The notes under the pieces are model-generated. The model had not been told where the DNA came from, did no database searches, and worked only from the letters and a program-made list of their open reading frames with translations. 64,000 nt of DNA from Juglans regia (Eukaryota; Streptophyta; Magnoliopsida; Fagales; Juglandaceae), in assembly GCF_001411555.2 (NCBI RefSeq), contig NC_049901.1:25780562-25844561 (forward strand), read 5' to 3'. Below are positions 21,771 through 32,609 of this stretch, one piece after another; the stretch's first letter is position 1; every line of letters starts with the position of its first letter. The translations under genes were made by a program, and so were the position numbers.

Positions 21771-21890
21771 TAATGGGATCCAAGATGGGCCTAGTCTTAA
21801 AGATCATTTGCAACACTTGATTTGGCTTTCTTGGGGAGTTTTCAATTTGATTGTGGGTTCTAGGGAATTCATTCCTGCGGGTTCATATCA
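21771..21890 (+). mobile_element. 120-bp mini-LTR with perfect target duplication
   Basis: Carries both LTR ends (TAATGGGATCCAAGATGGGCC and GCGGGTTCATATCA) with about 650 bp missing between GATCATTTGCAACA and CTTGATTTGG. Flanked by CACAT at 21766-21770 and CACAT at 21891-21895. The unrelated LTR continues on both sides. Confidence 0.85.
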
Positions 21891-22040
21891 CACATCATGG
21901 TTCCCCTTTTCACCACGTGTTCCTGCTAGTTACTGCATCATCAACAATCCGTACACCATGATGAATATGTCATAAACAGAGTCATTTCATAGTAACTCGC
22001 TAGTACTTTGTTGGGTTACATGTCTTATGCACCCACTAGC
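21891..22040 (-). mobile_element. Continuation of the unrelated minus LTR
   Basis: The minus strand contains CTAGCAGGAACACGTGG and GATGATGCAGTAACTAGC, matching the GCGGTAACTAGCGGGGGG region at about 54093-54112. It ends where the autonomous copy's truncated 5' LTR begins. Confidence 0.5.
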
Positions 22041-22300
22041 GTTGAGTTTTCTCCTCTTGTTCTTGATTGAACTCTTGAACTTATCAAAGGTAAATCACAA
22101 CCTTTGTGGCGTTCCTCCCTTGTAATCTAGGTTCTTGAGACGAGTTCTTCAACGGGTCTAGATTTTAATATAATCTAGGTTCTTGAAACGGGTTCTCATC
22201 GGGTCTAGATTCTCCATCCTTGACTTGATTTTTGGCTTTCTTGGAGAGTTTTCACATTGATTGTGGGTTCAAGGGAATTCATTCCCACGGGTTCATATCA
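22041..22300 (+). mobile_element. Truncated 5' LTR of the autonomous copy
   Basis: Contains only the last 260 bp, from GTTGAGTTTTCTCC to GGGTTCATATCA. It is almost identical to the end of the 3' LTR at 32968-33227. Confidence 0.85.
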
Positions 22301-22440
22301 TGGGAGAAAGCATTTTGACACATGTCACTATAGGAAAGAGGTTCTAGAACAGAATGATTAGGTTAAGGAAAAGTAGAACCTAGGGAAGGCCAAAAGGCCA
22401 TGGACGGCAACAAGGAGAAAGGGAAGTAGCTTTTTGCCAT
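22301..22440 (+). repeat. 140-bp copy of the 3' flank of the same element
   Basis: Reads TGGGAGAAAGCATTTTGACA... to TTTTTGCCATG, and the same segment, with only a few differences, directly follows the 3' LTR at 33228-33367. Here it sits between the 5' LTR and the leader, where the PBS should be. Confidence 0.9.
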
Positions 22441-22793
22441 GTTAGTATCTTGTCTTATTGTTACTATTTCATTCGTCTAATTTCCTTGATTCACGCGCCA
22501 TTTTTTTTTTCCATTCCTTTCGTGTTTCTCTTGTTCTTGTTTCTTGGATCTAATTACTAGTTGGGATAAAAACAAGGTTGCTTTGTCTTGATTGAGTCAA
22601 TTAGTTCTTAAAGAACTTAAGTGGGAAAACTCTTGAGGTAAAAGGCAAAGAGAGTGTGAGACTATTATCGGAAAAAGCCAATTAGGAGTGAAACACGAGT
22701 GGAGTGTCGTTATTCGAGTGTAAACACGTGAGGGAGTGTGTGAGGTTTATTTTTTTTTTTTGCCACTAACATTCTCTTGTGCAGCGCCTGATA
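22441..22793 (+). other. Leader remnant of the autonomous copy
   Basis: Starts TTAGTATCTTGTCTTATTG, equal to the second half of other leaders. PBS and AAAAG tract are missing. Ends with TGCCACTAACATTCTCTTGTGCAG, a branch-point-like plus acceptor-like sequence, 10 bases before the gag ATG. Confidence 0.75.
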
Positions 22794-25700
22794 ATGTCTC
22801 ATCGGAGTAGCGCATCACCAAGGGGGAGAGCAGATAACTCATCCTTTGTGCTGCAAGCCATGCAACAACAGTTTGAGCGGTTGAACTTGGTGTTGGGTGA
22901 AGTGAGGGATAGGATGGATCATCAAGAAGCAGCGATTAGAAATCTACAAGGTAGGAGGGATAGGAGGCGACGTGAGCATAGAGTTGAAAATCAGTATGAG
23001 AATGAAGGAGATGGTGAGGAAGAGGAAGATTTAGCATCTGACGTTGGGTCGGGTAGAAATAGAGGAGTTAGGCATGAAAGAGGACTTGAGGGGAATCTAA
23101 GGGGTCGGGATGGTGTAGATAGAGACCTTGGTAGCATCAAAATGAAAATACCATCTTTCCAAGGTAGAACTGACCCTGAGGTTTATCTAGAGTGGGAGAA
23201 AAAAATAGAGTTGGTGTTTGATTGCCATAATTACTCTGAGGAGAAGAAAGTGAAGTTGGCGGTAATTGAATTCATTGATTATGCTATTATTTGGTGGGAT
23301 CAATTAGTGACCAATAGGAGAGGGAATTATGAGAGGCCTATAGAGACATGGGGAGAGTTGAAAGCTCTCATGAGGCGGAGATTTGTTCCTAGCCATTACT
23401 ATAGAGACATTTTCCAGAAATTACAAAATCTTACACAGGGTTCTAGAAGTGTGGAGGATTACCATAAGGAGATGGAGGTGGCGATGATTCGGGCTAATGT
23501 AGAGGAGGACCGAGAGGCCACCATGGCTAGATTTTTGAGTGGGTTGAATAGGGACATAGCCAATGTAATTGAATTGCAGCATTATGTGGAGATAGAGGAC
23601 ATGGTGCACATGGCTATGAAGGTGGAGAGGCAATTAAGGAGAAAAGGGACAGTAAGGTACACTACGGTTTCTAGCACTACTTGGAAATCAAAATGGGATA
23701 GGAATGATTCAGCTAAAGCAAAGAGAAAGACCGACCCACCTAAGGGAAAAGATGAGGGAACTAGCAACAAACCCAAGGTAGAATCCCAACCTTCACGGAA
23801 TAGAGATATCAAATGTTTTAAGTGTTTGGGTTCAGGGCACATTGCTTCTCAATGTCCAAATAGGAGGGTGATGATTATGCGTGACAATGGGGAGGTGATG
23901 ACTGAGAGTGAGGATGATAGTGATGAGGTGCCCGAGTTGGATGATGCTAGTGATGATGATGGAGTGGTATACCCTGTGACAGGTGAGTCTCTTGTTGCCA
24001 GGCGTGCTCTTAATGCACACATTAAGGTGGATGATGCAGAGCAACAGCGAGAGAACATTTTCCATACTAGATGCCATGTCAACAATAAGGTATGTAGTAT
24101 GATCATTGATGGAGGGAGTTGTACTAATGTGGCTAGCACTACTTTGGTTGAGAAATTGAATTTACCAACCTTAAAACACTCTAGACCATACAAATTGCAG
24201 TGGTTGAATGATTGTGGAGAGGTTAGGGTGGATAAACAAGTGTTGGTTACTTTTTCTATTGGGAAGTATCAAGATGAGGTGCTTTGTGATGTTGTGCCTA
24301 TGCATGCGGGCCATATTTTGTTGGGGAGGCCGTGGCAGTATGATAGGAGAGTGACACATGATGGGTTCAAGAACATGTACAGCTTTGAAAAGGAGGGCAA
24401 AACAATTAAACTTGCTCCTTTAACTCCAAGCCAGGTCTATGAGGACCAATTGAAATTGAAAAGTGAGGTTGCTCAAAAAAGAAAGAGTGAAAATGAGAAT
24501 GATCAGAAGAGAAAGAGTGAAAATGAGAGTGATCAAAAAAGGAAGAGTGAAAAAGAGATTGAGCAAAAAAGAAAGAGTAAGAGTGAATATGAGCATGAAA
24601 GAAAGAGTGAAAAAGAAAGTAGAGAGGTGGCTGAGAGTAAAGAAAAAAGAGTGGAGCCACGAGAGAAAAAAGAAAGAGAGTCTTCTGAGAGAAAAGGAAA
24701 GGCAAAAGTGAGTTTCTATGCAAGAGAGAGTGAGGTTAAGAGGGCTTTTTTCGCAGATCGCCCTATGATTTTTCTTGTCTATAAAGAGTCTTATCTTACT
24801 CTCGATGAAACTAATCAGTCTCTTCCTAGTTTGGCTATTTCTTTGTTGCAGGAGTTTGAGGATGTATTCCTGGAGGAGATGCCAAATGAGTTGCCACCCA
24901 TTAGAGGCATTGAGCACCATATTGATTTTGTGCCCGGGGCTGCTATTCCAAACCGACCAGCCTATAGGAGTAATCTAGAGGAGACAAAGGAGCTTCAGAG
25001 GCAAGTTGAGGATTTGATGAGCAAGGGGTACGTGGCGGAGAGCATGAGCCCTTGTGCAGTACCAGTGCTACTAGTGCCAAAGAAGGATGGGACGTGGAGG
25101 ATGTGCATTGATTGCAGGGCGGTCAACAATATCACAGTAAAATATCGCCATCCCATTCCTAGATTGGATGATATGCTTGATGAATTGCATGACTCATGTA
25201 TTTTCAGTAAAATTGATCTTAAAAGTGGGTACCATCAAATTAGAATGAAAGAGAGTGATGAATGGAAAACTGCTTTTAAGACTAAGTATGGGCTTTATGA
25301 ATGGTTGGTTATGCCATTTGGACTTACAAATGCGCCCAGTACTTTCATGAGATTAATGAACCATGTCCTACGTGCATTCATAGGCAAGTTTGCGGTTGTG
25401 TACTTTGATGATATCTTAGTGTACAGCAAGAACTTAAATGAACATATTGAGCATTTGAGATATGTGTTTGATGTGTTGAGATGTGAAAAGTTGTATGCTA
25501 ATTTCAAGAAATGTGCCTTTTGCATGGAAAAAGTTGTTTTTCTTGGTTACGTTGTTAGTACAAAGGGTATTGAGGTGGATGAAGAGAAAGTCAAGGCCAT
25601 CAAGGAGTGGCCAACGCCAAAAAACATCACTGAGGTAAGAAGCTTTCATGGGTTAGCTAGCTTTTATCGGCGTTTTGTTAAAGACTTCAGCACCATTACT

Positions 25701-26357
25701 GCACCACTCACTGAGGTAATTAAAAAGAATGTTGGGTTTCATTGGGGGGCTAATCAAGAGAATGCTTTTGCCACTATTAAAAAAAGGTTGTGCTCTGCAC
25801 CTGTGTTAGCATTACCTGATTTTAACAAAACTTTTGAGATTGAATGTGATTCCTCAGGAATAGGGATTGGAGCCGTTTTGATGTAGGATAGGCGGCCCAT
25901 AGCCTTCTTCAGTGAAAAGTTAAGTGGGGCATCCCTGAAGTACCCTACTTATGATAAAGAGCTTTATGCTCTTGTTCGTGCATTAGAGATTTGGCAGCAC
26001 TACCTATGGCCAAGAGAATTTGTGATCCATACCGATCATGAATCATTGAAGCATCTCAAGGGTCAACGTAAGTTGAATAAAAGGCATGCTAGATGGATAG
26101 AATACAGTGAGACCTTTCCCTATGTCATCCGTTACAAGCAAGGTAAGGAGAACATTGTTGCTGATGCTCTATCCCGGAGGTATGTACTTCTTACTTCTAT
26201 GAGTGCCAAAATGCTTGGGTTTGAATACGTGAAAGACATGTATGCCGATGATGCTGATTTTTCAAATGTGTATGTGGCATGTGATAAGGCGGCATTTGGT
26301 AAGTTTTACAAGCATGATGGTTATTTGTTTAAAGAAAGCAAACTTTGTCTGCCAAAT
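22794..26357 (+). pseudogene. gag-pol: Gag-Pol of the autonomous element, first part (Gag, CCHC, protease, RT, RNase H)
   Basis: Start chosen at the ATG at 22794 (MSHRSSASPRG), after the acceptor-like CAG. Single frame, as in CRM-type elements. Residue order (from this Met): helical N-terminus about 15-50; Gag core from about 120 (MKIPSFQGRTDPEVYLEWEKK); CCHC zinc knuckle CFKCLGSGHIASQC about 341-354; protease active site DGGS at 439-442; Lys/Glu-rich linker about 558-636; RT from about 695 with YFDD at 870-873; RNase H starting about 1017 (FEIECDSSG). A TAG at 25884-25886 interrupts RNase H. The frame then continues ([56 protein letters not shown]) up to LCLPN, where the nested element enters at 26358. 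Such polyproteins form particles and copy element RNA into DNA; this copy is broken. Confidence 0.92.
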
Positions 26358-27164
26358 TGATGTGAACCCGCGGGAAAGGAATCCCTTGAACCCACAGTCA
26401 ATTTGAAAACTCCCCAAGAAAGCCAAAATCAAGTCAATGGATGGCGAACCTAGACCCGATGAGAACTCGTTTCAAGAACCTAGATTATATTAAAATCTAG
26501 ATCCGTTGAAGAACCCGTCTCAAGAACCCAGATTACAAAGGAGGAACGCCACAAAGATTGTGATTTTCCTTTGATAAATTCAAAAGTTCAATTAAGAACA
26601 AGAGGAGTAAAACTCAACTCACAATGAATAAATTCATCAAATTTCATAAACTTCATAATCTGATTAGAATGAGGCTACATAGAATATTTAAAGGAAAACC
26701 TAATGAAACCCTAGCCAAAATAAACCCCCCATCTTCCAAAAGTGCCCCTGGATGAACAGTGCCGCGGCTACAGTGCCGTGCTACAGTACTCGGCTACAGT
26801 AACCCTAACCCTAGTTCAATAAAATAATAACTTTCCCAACATGCCCTTGCATAGGCCCCCTTAAGTGCTTCCCATAATAAACTCAATTATTCTAAACTAA
26901 TAAAATAAGTTCTTTAAATGAATTAAATAAGTTGAAACCCTTCAAGAGCCCAAAGCCTTTAAGTCTTGTCGTTGCCTTCTTCCGTAGCTGATCAAATGAA
27001 TTAAAACAGGATCCTCATCCTTCAAGCCCCATCTTGAATGTTGGCCTCTTGCTAAACTTATCTCAGGTGGATTGCATCAATCATTGCATTGTCTCTTTGA
27101 TCTTCTTGGCCCATCTGGAAGTTGCAAATGATCTTTAAGACTAGGCTCATCTTGGTTCCCATCA
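26358..27164 (-). mobile_element. 3' LTR of the nested element
   Basis: 807 bp from TGATGTGAACCC to GGTTCCCATCA, minus orientation. Includes the CTACAGT-rich tandem (about 26760-26805) and the TATA-like GTATTTAAA complement region. Confidence 0.92.
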
Positions 27165-29023
27165 TTCCCCCTCTCCTCAAAAGGATTCGACCTCGAATCT
27201 CCACCTGGATCAAAGGGAAAGTGGTTAGTACCATTGAAAATAGTAGAAACATGATACTTACCTGGAAGATCCATTAGATATGCATTTTCATTAATTTGTT
27301 CAAAAATTTGGACTAGTCCATCCAAGCTACCCATATCATCAACTGGTGAAGATTTTAAATCTAAAGGAGGAAATTGATTAAGTCTATAAACAATTTCAAT
27401 TGATGAAAATTTAGTAGTGGCATGAACATTCCATTCATATGTAAACTCAATGAATGGCAAAGAATACTCCCACAAATGTTCATGAAGCACATCTAAAGTC
27501 TTCCTCAAACCAAAATGACCACTCCAATATGCAAACTCAATGAATGGCAAATAATACTCCCGCAAATGTTCATGCAACAAGTCAATGAATGGCAAATGAT
27601 ACTCCCATAAACGTTCATGCAACATTTCTGAAATCTTATTTTCACCAGAATGACCACTCCAATTATATGCAAAATCAATGAAATACAAATGATACTCCCG
27701 CAAACGTTCGTGTAACACGTCTTTGAAAGGCAAATGATATTTCCATAAACGTTCATGCAACACAACAAAAGTCTTCCTTACACCATGGTTACCCAACAAA
27801 CCAGCATGTCCATCACACACAAGCAACTTACGCATAAAACTAGTAGGCACACAAAATCTATTCATTCTAAACAAGTACCAATCTAGTTTATAGAACTTAC
27901 CAAAAGATGTATTCTCACATGTTCCATACACACTAGCAAAGTCATCATTATTAGCATGCAATTCCTTATCATATTCAAATCTCAACAATTTCGCGTCTAA
28001 AATGAAGACAATGACATACCTTCTTGCTAAAGCATCAACCACAAAATTTTTCATACCTTGTGTGTATTTGAATACATGAGGAAAAGTCTCAATACAATCC
28101 TCCCGCTTAGTATACATTCTAGTCAACAACTTACCTTGTCCCTTTAAGTATGTCAATGACTCTTGTTTTTCCAAGAAAGGTCGATTAAGAATTGTCGCGC
28201 CTGGCATAAAATTAATGTAGTGCTCTATCTCCCTAATAGGTGGCAATCCACAAAAGACACCACTAGGAAACATGACCTCATATCCCTGCAACAAAGAGAC
28301 AACAATACTAGGCAAACATACGTCAAGTCCGTTAGGATTAAGACTCTCCTTAGCACAAAAACTCACTTTTCTCTTTGTTTTTCTCTCACTTTCTTCACAC
28401 TCTCTTTTCTTTCCACTCTGTTTTTCTTTTTCACTCTCTTTTTCACAATTACTTTTCAACTCATTCTCTCTTTTGCTTAAGGTTTTAGTCTCACCCTCTT
28501 CTTTTTTCTCTCTCATTTTTCTGTCTTTCTCCATTTCGGTCTCACTGTTTCTTTTCTTCTCAATCTCACCTTCACTCTTTCTTTTCAGCACATTCTCACT
28601 TTCACAGTCACCTTCACTCTTACTATTAAGCTCATTCTCACTTTTTCTTGAGGTTTCAGCCTCACCCAAATCTTTTCCCTTTGGTGGTTCGGTCTTCTCC
28701 TTTGCTACAACTTGATCATTTTTGTCCCACTTTGGTTTCCAAGAAGTACTAGAAACCGAAGTATACCTTGATGTACCCTTTCCAAAAAGCCGTCTCTCCA
28801 CCTTCATAGCCATGTGCACCATGTCCTCTACCTCCTCATAATGTTGCAACTCAACTACATTGGCTATCTCCCTATTCAACCCCCTCAAAAATCTTTTCAT
28901 TATGGCCTCCCGATCCTCCACTACATTAGCCCGAATCATAGCCACCTCCATCTCCTTATGGTAGTCCTCTACACTCCTAGACCCCTGTATAAGATTTTGT
29001 AATTTTTGGTAGAGGCCTCTCAA
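27165..29023 (-). pseudogene. Long non-autonomous ORF: Gag C-terminus, Lys/Glu linker, RT-less fusion, repeats, integrase tail
   Basis: An uninterrupted 648-codon frame (29023 down to 27077, the end lying in the LTR). Order: Gag C-terminal part (SRSVEDYHKEMEVAMIRANVV, VEDMVHMAMKVERR); linker of about 100 residues rich in SE, KR and KS; KRKVSFCAKESLNPNGLDVC; pre-RT LPPIREIEHYINFMPGATILNRP fused to RNase H tail HQ/QESLTYLKGQGKLL and VVDALARRYV; SVYGTCENTSFGKFYKLDWYLF; four to five 15-residue units mixed with AYNWSGHSGENK; HATTKFSSIEIVYRLNQF; FQ/VQIFEQINENAYLMDLPGKY; DPGGDSRSNPFEERGND and a Lys/Arg-rich end. That so long a frame survives without any enzymatic domain suggests it was translated until recently (inference). 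Gag N-terminus lies upstream in another frame. Confidence 0.88.
27540..27770 (-). repeat. 45-bp repeat units, minus strand, interspersed
   Basis: LHERLWKYHLPFKDV, LHERLREYHLYFIDF, then a spacer, LHERLWEYHLPFIDL and LHEHLREYYLPFIEF. Confidence 0.82.
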
Positions 29024-29558
29024 AATTCCTCCTCCTATTGGATACTAATTGATCCCACCAAATAATCGCATAATCAGTGAACTCAATTACAGCCAACTTC
29101 ATCTTTTTCTCCTCAGAATAATTATAACAATCAAACACCAACTCTATTCTTTTCTCCCACTCTAAATAAACTTCAGGGTCAGTTCTACCTTGGAATGATG
29201 GTATTTTCATTTTGATGCTTCCAAGGTTCTTATCTACTCTATCTCGACCCCCTGAGTTTGCCCTAAGGCCTCTTCCATGCCTAACTCTTCTATGTCTACC
29301 CAATCCAACTTCAGATGTTAGCACTTCCTCATCCTCACCATACTCTCCATTCTCATACACATTCTTAATATTAGGCTCATGTCGCCGCCAATCTTTCTCT
29401 CCTTGCAGATTTCTAACCATTGCTTCTTGATTATCCATGCTATTCTTCACTTCACCTAACACCAAGTTCAACCGCTCAAACTCTTGTTGCATGGCATGCA
29501 ACACAAAGGATGAGTTATCTGCTCGCCCCCTTGGTGATGAGCTACTCCGATGAGACAT
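29024..29558 (-). pseudogene. Gag N-terminal part, frameshifted from the long ORF
   Basis: From the ATG at 29558 (MSHRSSSSPRGRADNSSFVL) through the Gag core (MKIPSFQGRTDPEVYLEWEKR, VIEFTDYAIIWWDQLVSNRR). After RNFERP about 76 bp are deleted relative to 49600-49690 (the ETWRELKAIMRRRFVPSHYYRDL segment), shifting the frame into the 648-codon ORF. The deletion removes a conserved part of the Gag core. Confidence 0.85.
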
Positions 29559-30478
29559 TACAACGTGCTGCACAGAAAAATGTTAGTGGTAAAAAAAAGA
29601 AAACCTCACACACTCCCTTACGTGTTTCAACTCGAATAATGATACTCTACTCGTGTTTCACTCTTAATGGCTTTTTCCCGATAATAGTCTCACACTCTCT
29701 TGCCTTTTACCTCAATAGTTTTTTCACTCAAGTTCTTTCAGAACTAAATGAACTCAATCAAGACAAGGCAACCTTGTTTTATCCCAACTAGTAATTAGAT
29801 TCAGGAAACAAGAACAAGAGAAACATGAAGGAATAAAAATGACACGAGAATCAATGAAGTTATACGAATGAAAGACTAACAATAAGACAATATACCAACT
29901 TGAGTGATGTATGCAGCAGCCCTTTTGATCATAAGGTTTAATCAACAAATTTCTTTCTTTCTCTTTGTTGTAACTATGTAGTAACTTTGAATATGCTATC
30001 TTCTCTTTTCTTCATCCCCTTCTCTTTTTTTTTCGTTTTTTTTTTTTCCGAATTTTCTTTTCTTTTTTTTTTCAAATTTTTTTTCTTTTCTTTTCCTTTC
30101 CTTTCTTTTCTTTTCTTTTCTTTTCCTTTCTTTTCTTTTCTCTAATTCATCCACAAACAGCAATAGTCAGTTGTGAAAACCAACCAATTGAATTCAAACA
30201 CACAAGCATGGACAATGAAGTAGAAGAGAATCAATGGAACGACACTCCAAGCAATTGACAGACTTAGAGATATAGGAAACCCTAGAATATTGAAACCCTA
30301 GGTGATGCAAATTTCAGCCAAACCCAAAATCCTAAGAATTTCGGCAGCCTACTTTTTGTTTCTATTTTTTTTTTTTTTTGGCAAGCCTAGAACAATGAAG
30401 CCCTAGAATTAAATTTAAGGATGCTAGAATTAAAAGATAGAATCAGACCTGATTGGAAACCTTGCTCTGAATACCAAA
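29559..30478 (-). other. Leader of the nested element
   Basis: Minus strand: PBS (TTGGTATTCAGAGCAAGG complement at 30461-30478), AAAAG-type tract at 30004-30142, then TACCACTAACATTTTTCTGTGCAG before the gag ATG. Confidence 0.8.
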
Positions 30479-31284
30479 TGATATGAACCCGCGGGAAAGG
30501 AATCCCTTGAACCCACAGTCAATTTGAAAACTCCCCAAGAAAGCCAAAATCAAGTCAATGGATGGAGAACCTAGACCCGATGAGAACTCGTTTCAAGAAC
30601 CTAGATTATATTAAAATCTAGACCCGTTGAAGAACCCGTCTCAAGAACCCAGATTACAAAGGAGGAACGCCACAAAGGTTGTGATTTACCTTTGATAAGT
30701 TCAAAAGTTCAATTAAGAACAAGAGGAGTAAAACTCAACTCACAATGAATAAATTCATCAAATTTCATAAACTTCATAATCTGATTAGAATGAGGCTACA
30801 TAGAATATTTAAAGCAAAACCTAATGAAACCCTAGCCAAAATAAACCCCCATCTTCCAAAAGTGCCCCTGGATGAACAGTGCCGCGGCTACAGTGCCGTG
30901 CTACAGTACTCGGCTACAGTAACCCTAACCCTAGTTCAATAAAATAATAATTTTCCCAACATGCCCTTGCATAGGCCCCCTTAAGTGCTTCCCATAATAA
31001 ACTCAATTATTCTAAACTAATAAAATAAGTTCTTTAAATGAATTAAATAAGTTGAAACCCTTCAAGAGCCCAAAGCTTTTAAGTTTTGTCGTTGCCTTCT
31101 TCCGTAGCTGATCAAATGAATTAAAACAGGATTCTCATCCTTCAAGCCCCATCTTGAATGTTGGCCTCTTGCTAAACTTATCTCAGGTGGATTGCATCAA
31201 TCCTTGCATTGTCTCTTTGATCTTCTTGGCCCATCTGGAAGTTGCAAATGATCTTTAAGATTAGGCTCATCTTGGTTCCCATCA
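30479..31284 (-). mobile_element. 5' LTR of the nested element
   Basis: 806 bp, TGATATGAACCC to GGTTCCCATCA, directly next to the PBS. Paired with 26358-27164. Confidence 0.92.
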
Positions 31285-31289
31285 CAAAT

Positions 31290-32609
31290 TGTTCTATACG
31301 TGAGTTATTGGTGCGTGAGGCACATGGTGGGGGATTAATGGGACACTTTGGTGTCAAGAAAACTTTAGACATTTTGCATGAACATTTCTTTTGGCCTAAG
31401 ATGAAGAGAGATGTTAACCGTATTTGTGGAAGGTGCATTACATGTAGAAAGGCCAAATCTAAGGTTTTGCCACATGGGTTGTATACACCCTTACCCGTTC
31501 CTAGTGAGCCATGGGTAGACATATCTATGGACTTTGTTTTGGGGCTGCCTAGGACCAAAAGGGGTAGAGATTCTATTTTTGTTGTTGTGGATAGATTCAG
31601 TAAGATGACACATTTCATTCCATGCCTTAAAACAGATGATGCAACAAATATAGCTGACTTGTTTTTCAAGGAGATAGTGCGACTCCATGGTGTACCTAGG
31701 AGTATTGTTTCTGATAGGGATGTTAAATTCCTTAGCTACTTTTGGAAGGTGTTGTGGGGGAAATTGGGTACTAAGCTCTTATTTTCCACTACTTGTCATC
31801 CACAGACTGATGGTCAGACTGAAGTAGTTAATAGGACTTTAACTCAGCTTTTACGCACTGTTGTTCATAAGAATTTAAAAACTTGGGAGGATTGTTTGCC
31901 ATTTATAGAGTTTGCATATAATAGGACAATGCATACTACTACTTCATACTCTCATTTTGAAATTGTTTATGGATTTAATCCACTTACTCCTTTGGATTTG
32001 ATGCCTTTACCTGTTGATGACAGGAGTAGTTTGGATGGACAAAAGAAGACGGAGTTGGGGAAGTCACTTCATCAGAGGGTACGGCTTCAAATTGCCCAAA
32101 AGAATGAAAGGGTTGCTTCCCAAGCCAATAAAGGACGAAGGCGTGTCATCTTTGAACCAGGAGATTGGGTTTGGGTTCACATGCGCAAATAAAGATTCAC
32201 AGCCCATAGAAGGACTAAGTTGCATCCTCGAGGAGATGGACCTTACCAAATTCTTGAGAAAATTAATGACAATGCATATAAAGTGGATCTTCCAGGTGAG
32301 TATAAAGTTTCTGCAACTTTCAATGTTTCTGATCTTTCTCCTTTTGATATAGGTGAAGATTCGAGGTCGAATCCTTTTGAGGAGAGGGGGAATGATAGGA
32401 ACCAAGGTGGGCCTACTCTTAAAGATCCTTTGCAAGTTCCAGATGGGCCAATTACAAGATCAAGGGCCAAGAAGATCAAGGAAGCAATGCAAGGATTGGT
32501 GCAATCCACCTGGGATGAAGCCAGCAAGAGCCCAACACTGAAGATGGGTCTGAAAGAAGAAGAACCAATTTTGATCCACTTTATTCAAGCTGTGGAAGAC
32601 ATGACTTAA
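31290..32609 (+). pseudogene. gag-pol: Gag-Pol of the autonomous element, second part (integrase)
   Basis: Resumes the frame interrupted at 26358. HHCC zinc-binding region: [12 protein letters not shown] with [11 protein letters not shown] core: Asp in MDFVLGLP (31530-31532), Asp in VSDRDVKF (31713-31715), Glu in GQTEVVNRT (31821-31823); the last two are separated by 35 residues, as expected. C-terminal region: [13 protein letters not shown], then a TAA at 32190-32192 in place of a sense codon, then FTAHRRTKLHPRGDGPYQILEKINDNAYKVDLPGEY, SATFNVSDLSPFD and SRSNPFEERGND. The frame crosses into the 3' LTR at 32393 and ends with TRSRAKKIKEAMQGLVQS...FIQAVEDMT at 32609. No chromodomain is recognisable. 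Integrases join element cDNA to the chromosome; the premature stop disables this copy. Confidence 0.92.
32379..32392 (+). promoter_or_regulatory. Polypurine tract inside the coding frame
   Basis: GAGGAGAGGGGGAA immediately before the TGAT of the 3' LTR; it encodes EERGN. The same tract precedes the 3' LTRs at 11938, 13228, 40562, 43239 and 57274 and their minus counterparts. Confidence 0.85.

Larger units (their letters stand above)
26358..31284 (-). mobile_element. Complete non-autonomous element nested in the autonomous pol gene
   Basis: Two full LTRs (26358-27164 and 30479-31284) enclose a minus-strand internal region. Target duplication CAAAT at 26353-26357 and 31285-31289 is perfect, and the interrupted pol frame resumes right after it, so the insertion boundaries are certain. 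The two LTRs differ at roughly a dozen positions by eye, so it is a fairly young insertion. The internal region has PBS, AAAAG leader tract, gag, Lys/Glu linker, RT-less fusion, repeats and integrase tail, but no zinc finger, protease, RT or integrase core. Confidence 0.95.

Noticed and set aside
26022..26360. Separate 112-codon gene
   Set aside because: It is the RNase H tail of the autonomous pol, in the same frame as 22794-25886 after the TAG and ending in the first bases of the nested LTR.
32193..32609. Canonical chromodomain after integrase
   Set aside because: No aromatic-cage type motif is readable; the tail is Lys/Arg-rich (TRSRAKKIKEAMQ) after SRSNPFEERGND.
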